Source: Ichthyophonus hoferi
Lineage: Eukaryota > Opisthokonta > Ichthyosporea > Ichthyophonida > Ichthyophonidae
Reading direction: 5' to 3'
Length of the DNA: 13,342 nt
Assembly (NCBI GenBank): GCA_002751075.1
Contig: NAOQ01000216.1
Coordinates: 54,695-68,036, forward strand
Shown here: in pieces, positions 8,241 through 13,342 of the stretch
How the letters are laid out: every line of letters begins with the position of its first letter
How positions within the stretch are numbered: position 1 is the stretch's first letter
The notes under the pieces: model-generated
Seen by the model: the letters and a program-made list of their open reading frames with translations, nothing else
Told to the model about the DNA's origin: nothing
The model's database searches: none
Position numbers and translations under genes: made by a program

Positions 8241-9058
8241 CTTTTTTCGTACTATATGGAACCAAATCTCATCCCTACAAACAAACTAAACAACTAACAC
8301 AAGGGTTGAGACTACATACATCGGCATATATACAAGCCAAGGCAAGTCAGTTTTGGTGGGATTAGGGGATTAGTTTACAAAGGCAGATCTACAGCGATCC
8401 CCAATGTCAAATATGGCTCGTACTAAGAGGGTATAGTAAGTGGGCATTCCTTGGATTAATTAGCCACACTTTATTATTGGTTATGTTTGATTTATCTTTC
8501 ACACAAACTTTGTAAAGCCAATCATTGGTAGATTTAAGAAAAAAATTTAAAATTGTTTTCTAAAATATTATTTTCTCATTTTTAAAAACCCTATATTAGT
8601 CTTTCAAATAAAGAATAAAACATTGGTTCGGGCAATCAATTATATTTAATTAGATATGTTTTCAAAACTATATTTTGTGATATTTTTTAGCAAATTACAG
8701 GATATATTTTGTTTCAATTTTTATTGGCTTTGGTCACAATGACCTTCCATAGTATCGCTCAAATTGCATTGGCTTTAATCAAATTAATAAGCAAAGGTAC
8801 TTTCAATTTCAGACTAAAATCTATTTTTATTTTTATGTTATTTGACTAAATATAATCAACCAAACTTATGCTACCGTATAGATTATTTTGGTAATATATA
8901 TATATATGAAGAGGAGGATAACCATAAATATTAAGTTGCTTTTATTACACGTGGAACAGGGGAAAGATGATGTGAAGTATGCATATAGAAAAGATTATAA
9001 TAATAATTGCATGTTAATTATTAAATAATTATTTTAAAATAATAAAAAAAACCCTTTT
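8241..9058. other. intergenic AT-rich stretch without a supported gene
   Basis: This holds only very short open frames. One is a minus-strand 25-codon frame (8447-8370, starting MPTYYTLLVRAIFDIG) that ends at a GTAAAC donor-like site and could be an upstream exon. The other is a plus-strand 36-codon frame at 8739-8849 starting MTFHSIAQIALALIK. Neither has independent support. The stretch 8530-9058 is strongly AT-rich with A and T homopolymers. Confidence 0.5.
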
Positions 9059-9252
9059 TTAAAAAATATATTTTATTGATTTAATGATTAACAAAGGATT
9101 TAGGCAGGTTACTAGGGGATGTCTATCACTCGCTTGCCCTCCTTCCGGCATGATCTCAGCCAATGGATCTATAGATATTGGAGCACATAAAGCAGACTCA
9201 TAACACCAATAAAATCGACAGATTAACTCCAAGGCATACCGACTGGTGTAAA
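9059..9252 (-). CDS. possible terminal exon of an unrecognised minus-strand gene
   Basis: A less AT-rich island begins just after the acceptor-like sequence TTTACACCAG (exon start 9252) and is open to a TAA at 9059. It reads RYALELICRFYWCYE, then SALCAPISIDPLAEIM and PEGGQASDRHPL. The composition differs clearly from the flanks. It could follow an upstream minus-strand exon in phase 2. The plus strand of the same island is also open for 38 codons from an ATG at 9083 (MINKGFRQVTRGCLSLACPP), so strand is not certain. I recognise no family. Confidence 0.3.
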
Positions 9253-9450
9253 TATTTACTAACACAAGTTCATCATGCGAAATGTCTCAGCTTTAACGAA
9301 TCACAGGCCATAAATATGTATGAGTTAAGATAGCGATTGGACTAGAGTTTATATTAGATCGACTTCTGTTTACATTTAATATATATTATTAGTTTACTAT
9401 TTAAATTTATTATTGTTATTTATAAGAGCTAATCATCAGTGGTATTACAT

Positions 9451-9510
9451 TTATTATTATTATTATTATTATTACTTATTACTTATTATCATTATTTATT
9501 ATTATATAGC
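9451..9510. repeat. (TTA)n microsatellite
   Basis: A TTA/ATT array with small interruptions. It produces a spurious Tyr-rich plus-strand frame at 9413-9601, which I do not accept as a gene. Confidence 0.92.
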
Positions 9511-9601
9511 ACTGTTACAAATCTGCTCCCATTACTTATCAACATTACTTATCAAGTTTTTTATTTATACATCAACTCAACTCCATAGTTTCATTCTATA
9601 G

Positions 9602-10321
9602 TTGTTTGAAGGCGCAGTATTGAATTACATGGATCAGACCTACAAGTGAATCGTTGTATGCTTATGATCCTCTGTGTATGTAGAGTGCGGAACTTCTGTT
9701 TTGTTTTCATGCGTACATACACGTGTACACGGGGTTATCTCTGGGTTTATGGCTGACCTGGTATTAAGCAACTTAGTAGTGATTGTTATTATGGAGACAC
9801 AGTAGCTATATATATATACTTTAAAATAGTTTCTGACTGTACCATAAATACATTGATACTTATTGACTGTAAATATGAACAAAAAAGTTTTTTTTGGTTA
9901 TTCAGGCCTATATGATACATTTATATTTATCATTTATGCGTACAGAACTATACTTATTTGCAAAAAGACATGTCTAACAATACTTTTCATATATATATAT
10001 GATTATTGAGTTGAAAAATTAATAAGTGTATATACTATCTGAATATATTCATTTGTTAATGTAGGAATTAAATATCATCTATCTCCACTCTAACAGTTAC
10101 GGAGATAATTCTTGTGGAAACGGTAAAAAATAAGGTAAGCATACCATGCCTTTATCCTAAGTTGTTACCCTGACACCGATGCATGTCAGGTGACGGATTA
10201 CAGAGTGTAAACAAAACTGGAGGCCCTATCTTAATTACGTAGTGGTTAACTTATACCACTATAAACATATGTGATGCAGTAATACTGAATTCGAATTAAA
10301 CTGTATACCTAATATAATATG
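9602..10321 (+). CDS. chain of four small candidate exons, unrecognised
   Basis: Four short segments have GT-AG borders and compatible phases: 9602-9645 (LFEGAVLNYMDQTY), 10097-10122 (YGDNSCGN), 10190-10238 (DGLQSVNKTGGPILI) and 10280-10321 (NTEFELNCIPNII). The junction codons are AA|T, G|GT and AC|T. If real, they would be internal or late exons of a plus-strand gene that might end in the 11067-11411 block. With segments this short, chance agreement is quite possible. The first one can also be read to a TGA at 9647-9649. No family is recognised, and the same interval can be read in other ways on the minus strand. Confidence 0.2.
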
Positions 10322-10542
10322 GTATACATGAATGAATCTCAATCTGAATCCTTATTACGTAGCTTTGGTAGAGAAATTCTACTATTTGATTAAAAGCAGA
10401 TCATAAATAAATAGATTATATGTTTTATTTTGTTGCAAGGCTGATTGGCGGGTGATGGAACACGTGGAGTATTGATCTAACTGGTACAAAGGGAATCATA
10501 CAATGATTGGTTCAGTATTAGTTGTTTGGAAGGCGTTCTTAA

Positions 10543-10856
10543 TCAAATGAAATAATTCGTCAACGTAAAGATGCCAAAAAAGTGAGTAATTGGATTATTT
10601 ATTACCACAAGCCAAAACGCCGTCCCAATAAGAATGCAATATGTCAATATAATTGGAAATTTTAGATCGGGATATGAGCAAGCAATCCTAGTGGATCCCA
10701 TCAGTCTAATGCGAATGTGAACAGAATTAACCAATAAGGATGTATATGACTTATAGTCTGATAAAGCGGACAAGGCTATTTTGACACCCATCGTAAACAA
10801 AGGTCGCTGAAAAGGAAAAATACGAACGAAAACAGCCAATAAAGATACGGATGAAG
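10543..10856 (-). CDS. possible exon or small membrane-protein gene, unrecognised
   Basis: This is the longest uninterrupted minus-strand frame in the right half, in an island less AT-rich than its surroundings. A strong acceptor (TTTTTCCTTTTCAG) precedes position 10819. The first ATG after it starts MGVKIALSALSDYKSY, and a hydrophobic run FPIILTYCILIGTAFWLVV follows, then a TGA at 10543. Read from that ATG it would be about 82 residues with one membrane helix. Alternatively it may be an internal exon ending at the donor-like GTG|GTAATA, spliced to downstream minus-strand segments. A possible leader exon (AAAATGGCAG...ACAG|GTTAAG, about 10981-10963) lies upstream, but its frame does not continue well. 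Confidence 0.3.
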
Positions 10857-10909
10857 ACGTTTAAATCATTATAAAACAAAGCTTTGCATTTAATATTTAC
10901 TTTTTAACA

Positions 10910-10935
10910 ATATATATATATATATATATATATAT
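10910..10935. repeat. (TA)n microsatellite
   Basis: A pure TA run of about 26 bases between the candidate minus-strand exon and the plus-strand open block. Confidence 0.93.
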
Positions 10936-11066
10936 TAACTTAATGATTAGAAGATACTTAACCTGTATCTACTGCCATTTTATTTTTTATTATAATGTCT
11001 AGTTCTCAGTTATCACTTGAATATAATAGTCGGTGTACAGATACTGCGCTTACCGAGATTATATAG

Positions 11067-11411
11067 GCCTGTTCAATCACTTTTGATAGTAATAATATCT
11101 GTTACGTACATCTAGGATTGGCACCTAGCTCTGATGGCTCACATTGTGCAATTATCACAATTGTACCTAAACGTTGTAAGGCAAAAGTGGATTCCCTGTT
11201 CATAGAAGAGTGCTATAGACAACTAGGAATGAATTTAAAATTTACACCTGCTATCACATTACATCCCTCTCAACTTTCCCCTGAGAATAAACCAAAATCA
11301 ACAACTACTCCTACCACCAGCCCTACCAAAGGTCCTAGAGTACATCAATCAATTGAAGTCCCCAAAGCTATTGGACTAGTAGATACCATTACAAATTGCT
11401 ATATATTCTAA
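11067..11411 (+). CDS. candidate terminal exon of an unrecognised plus-strand gene with a Pro/Thr/Ser-rich tail
   Basis: The frame is open for 114 codons from the acceptor-like TATATAG (exon start 11067) to a TAA at 11409-11411. It begins ACSITFDSNNICYVHLG, runs through LAPSSDGSHCAIITIV and DSLFIEECYRQLGMNL, then a low-complexity tail, KPKSTTTPTTSPTKGP, and ends DTITNCYIF. The globular-then-disordered layout, the composition and the position before AATAAA support a real 3' exon. The SSDG-plus-hydrophobic pattern could be the last blade of a WD40 protein (loosely reminiscent of the CAF-1 p60 end region), but the similarity is too thin to name it. Upstream exons are not secured. An alternative exon start at 11115, after CATCTAG, is possible. 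Confidence 0.42.
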   Translation, partial: ACSITFDSNNICYVHLGLAPSSDGSHCAIITIVPKRCKAKVDSLFIEECYRQLGMNLKFTPAITLHPSQLSPENKPKSTTTPTTSPTKGPRVHQSIEVPKAIGLVDTITNCYIF

Positions 11412-11415
11412 TACC

Positions 11416-11421
11416 AATAAA
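11416..11421 (+). terminator. polyadenylation signal AATAAA
   Basis: AATAAA, overlapping further AATAAATA copies, lies five bases after the stop of the open block at 11067-11411. In an AT-rich region the motif is common, so its value is as supporting context only. Confidence 0.3.
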
Positions 11422-12540
11422 TAAATAGGGAATTATTGCAACGGATTACACATGTTTCAACAGCACCAATATATGATCGTAGTTTTTTATTGTCTCATTA
11501 TGATTTAACATACATTGTAAAAACAGCTCAAGTATTCTTAACTTAATTACAATAGTAATTTATTAGTTAAATAAAGTAGGCCATAATACTGAAATAAATA
11601 AATCATAAAATTATTTTATATAGACGTATATTTCGCAGGTGTTTTTGTGTTATGGTTGTTTTATATAATAATTATCTGGTCTGTAGACTTTTTTGACAGT
11701 TTCTTGTAATCATTGATATTAATTATACTGTTTTCATTAAGGCAGTAACAGTATATACATACATTTGTATATACTATCATATTATCATATTATCAGACAT
11801 ATATACCTACTATCATAAATACATACATATTATAATACTATTATATATACATACACATATTGTTGCATATTATAAAAATTAAAAGCATTTAAACAATATA
11901 TGTTTAGTATTTACAGTACTTCCACCCACCACATACACAATTTAGTTTGGTTTACTCTGGGTACAGCATATAATAATGTAATTGAATATACTATAAATAA
12001 AATAATACACTATATAGAATATTAAATTTAATAATAATTTGATATATAATACACTACATGTATAAAACATCAGTACGCAACATATTTTATAAATGAATTG
12101 TTCCACGCATAATACATTGCATACTATAATTAGCCAATATATAATACATTGCACATAATAACAACCCAATAAATAATATGTTGTATATATACTAAATCAA
12201 TATACAACAGATTATACATAATAATTTAATCCATAACGGACACGCGTCCATTTTCAAATTGTTATACATACATATACATATATATGGTTGATAGTTGTTT
12301 TCGTTATGTTCTTTAATAATGCTATATAAATTATATTAAGTAATTTTATTAATGATTAGAGGGTAATGTTTTCCTATTGAAGGATCGAAAGTAGTCTGAT
12401 GTGTAAATTATAACTTAATTGGATGTTGGTAGAGCCATTGCTTGTCTAGCACTGTGGTACACTAATGTATTGTTGTTATATTAGGTTAGTAAGTATGTGT
12501 TTATTTTTATTACTTATGCGAATTATTGAGTGTCGCACTG
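11422..12540. other. AT-rich intergenic low-complexity region
   Basis: No credible coding region. About 11745-11870 is an imperfect tangle of TATACATACAT and ATTATCATATTATCA units. About 11980-12240 holds diverged repeats of an AATACATTGCA/AATACACTA motif separated by roughly 30-60 bases. The minus-strand frame at 11942-12169 is a Cys/Ile/Tyr-rich by-product of these repeats. Confidence 0.7.
11980..12240. repeat. imperfect dispersed AATACATTGCA-type repeats
   Basis: Related motifs recur: TAATACACTATATAG, ATAATACACTACATG, ATAATACATTGCATACT, ATAATACATTGCACATA and AATAATATGTTGTATAT. The period is irregular. It looks like an old, decayed minisatellite. Confidence 0.5.
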
Positions 12541-13000
12541 TGCTTTTTGATTGGCTAATTTTATTTCTGTTTTAATTACTTGGAGTTGAGGCTCATTGGA
12601 CAATTAGCAGTGCAATACTTGCGAGTGGATATTTCTATCTAATGAATTTGAGCTCAGTATAATTAGATTAGCATACTGATTGGATCGAGGCTCAGGCATG
12701 GGTGTCAGGGCATTGGCTTTTCAATTAACATAGACCCAATAGTCATATTTTTTACGTAGGTAGTGCGGAATACTGTGCTAAAGTCATACACTGCAGCTCT
12801 GGTACTACGGCATAAGCTCAACGCTTAGATATTTTATTATTGACCATATTAAGTATACCGACAGGTCAGAAGATTGGGTGGAAACTATATAACGCTAACT
12901 CAGTCCATTAACAAGGGCGGAAAACTTGTGAATAATTTTTTTTACTAGTTAGTCAAGTATTGATAATTGCTTTAGTTTGTTTGTTACGACATCTAAGAAA
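12541..13000. other. less AT-rich intergenic stretch with two short exon-like frames
   Basis: A minus-strand 31-codon frame lies at 12699-12604 (MPEPRSNQYANLIILS). A plus-strand 22-codon frame lies at 12760-12828 (VVRNTVLKSYTAALVLRH), preceded by an acceptor-like TTTTTTACGTAG and closed by TAG. The GC level is closer to that of the true exons than to the flanks. Either could be an exon, but nothing links them to a gene. Confidence 0.3.
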
Positions 13001-13034
13001 ACTAAAGCCAAGAATTTTTTTTAAAAAGGTTCCC

Positions 13035-13342
13035 TTCCTCTTACTCCACAAACCATCTTTTTGCCCGTGAGAGTGAACAAGAAAACACAAGTTATTGTAT
13101 TTTCCAATTCAACTGATACCAATGGGATTTCAATGCATCAGGCTTAGAAGAATTTTCCTCCTCTGACACTGAGTCAGTATTGGAAAAGAGTTCAGAATAA
13201 ATTTTAGAAATTGACCAGAAGATTTCCAACATGTATAATCAGAATTGGAGCTTGATATATTGTGCAACTAGGTGTCAGGTATTTAAAGGCTTGAAGCTGG
13301 ACTGGTTCCATTATGACATGACATTCAGTACTGGTAGTAAGG
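13035..13342 (+). pseudogene. interrupted coding-like stretch of unknown origin at the right edge
   Basis: One plus-strand frame reads sensibly over most of the interval apart from about two interruptions: GLEEFSSSDTESVLEK, then NMYNQNWSLIYCATRC and QVFKGLKLDWFHYDMT, reaching the window edge. The acidic Ser-rich segment followed by a Trp/Tyr-rich segment is protein-like, and the base composition rises in GC. It may be a decayed gene or a remnant of a mobile element that extends past 13342, or exons of a gene with unrecognised introns. No family could be identified. Confidence 0.3.

Noticed and set aside
8412-8432. Plus-strand ATG reading MARTK, like the start of histone H3
   Set aside because: The frame continues RV and stops. 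No ARKSTGGK-type sequence follows in any frame nearby, so this is a chance five-residue match.
9413-9601. Tyr/Ile-rich plus-strand open frame
   Set aside because: It is translated TTA microsatellite.
11942-12169. Cys/Ile/Tyr-rich minus-strand open frame
   Set aside because: It arises from diverged AATACATTGCA repeats and has no splice or homology support.
1-13342. Mobile-element or prokaryotic defence systems, CRISPR, tRNA or rRNA
   Set aside because: No terminal inverted repeats with target duplications, transposase or reverse-transcriptase motifs, regular spacer arrays or cloverleaf folds were recognised on either strand by eye.

Overview
The window is nuclear DNA from an AT-rich, intron-rich eukaryote. 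It is roughly two-thirds A+T and full of short microsatellites. The coding sequence is broken into short exons with GT-AG introns, and the code is standard: no in-frame stops across 602 codons, with CAA/CAG for Gln. I see no bacterial-style gene layout, rRNA, tRNA or CRISPR. Several 3' splice sites have weak pyrimidine tracts, and introns of the solved gene run about 190-930 bp. I cannot name the lineage; a protist or other early-branching eukaryote fits best, but that is inference.

Left half (1-7600, minus strand): one gene fills this part. Following splice signals and codon phase gives 14 exons encoding at least 602 residues of a BK/Slo-type (calcium-activated, large-conductance family) potassium channel. 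It runs from a start codon at 7597 to the window's left edge, where it continues out of view. The protein has a short N-terminus, helices S1-S4, S5, a pore loop with the TVGYGD filter, S6, and a cytosolic RCK1 domain with the HIVVCG strand. RCK2 and any calcium bowl must lie off the left edge. The helix patterning S4 is poorly charged, and no S0 helix is visible.

Two local tandem duplications lie in or near the gene. One, with a unit of about 150 bp, spans the exon 3/intron 3 junction and copies the 5' splice site into the intron. The other, with a unit of about 184 bp, lies just upstream of the start.

Right half (7600-13342): this part is AT-rich with several less AT-rich islands that look like exons but cannot be assigned to a known family. 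The best is an open block at 11067-11411 (+) with a Pro/Thr/Ser-rich tail, a stop, and an AATAAA just after it. A minus-strand open block lies at 10543-10856, after a strong acceptor, and another at 9059-9252. Small phase-compatible exon candidates lie at 9602-10321 (+). The right edge holds an interrupted coding-like stretch of unknown origin. The remainder is low-complexity sequence.
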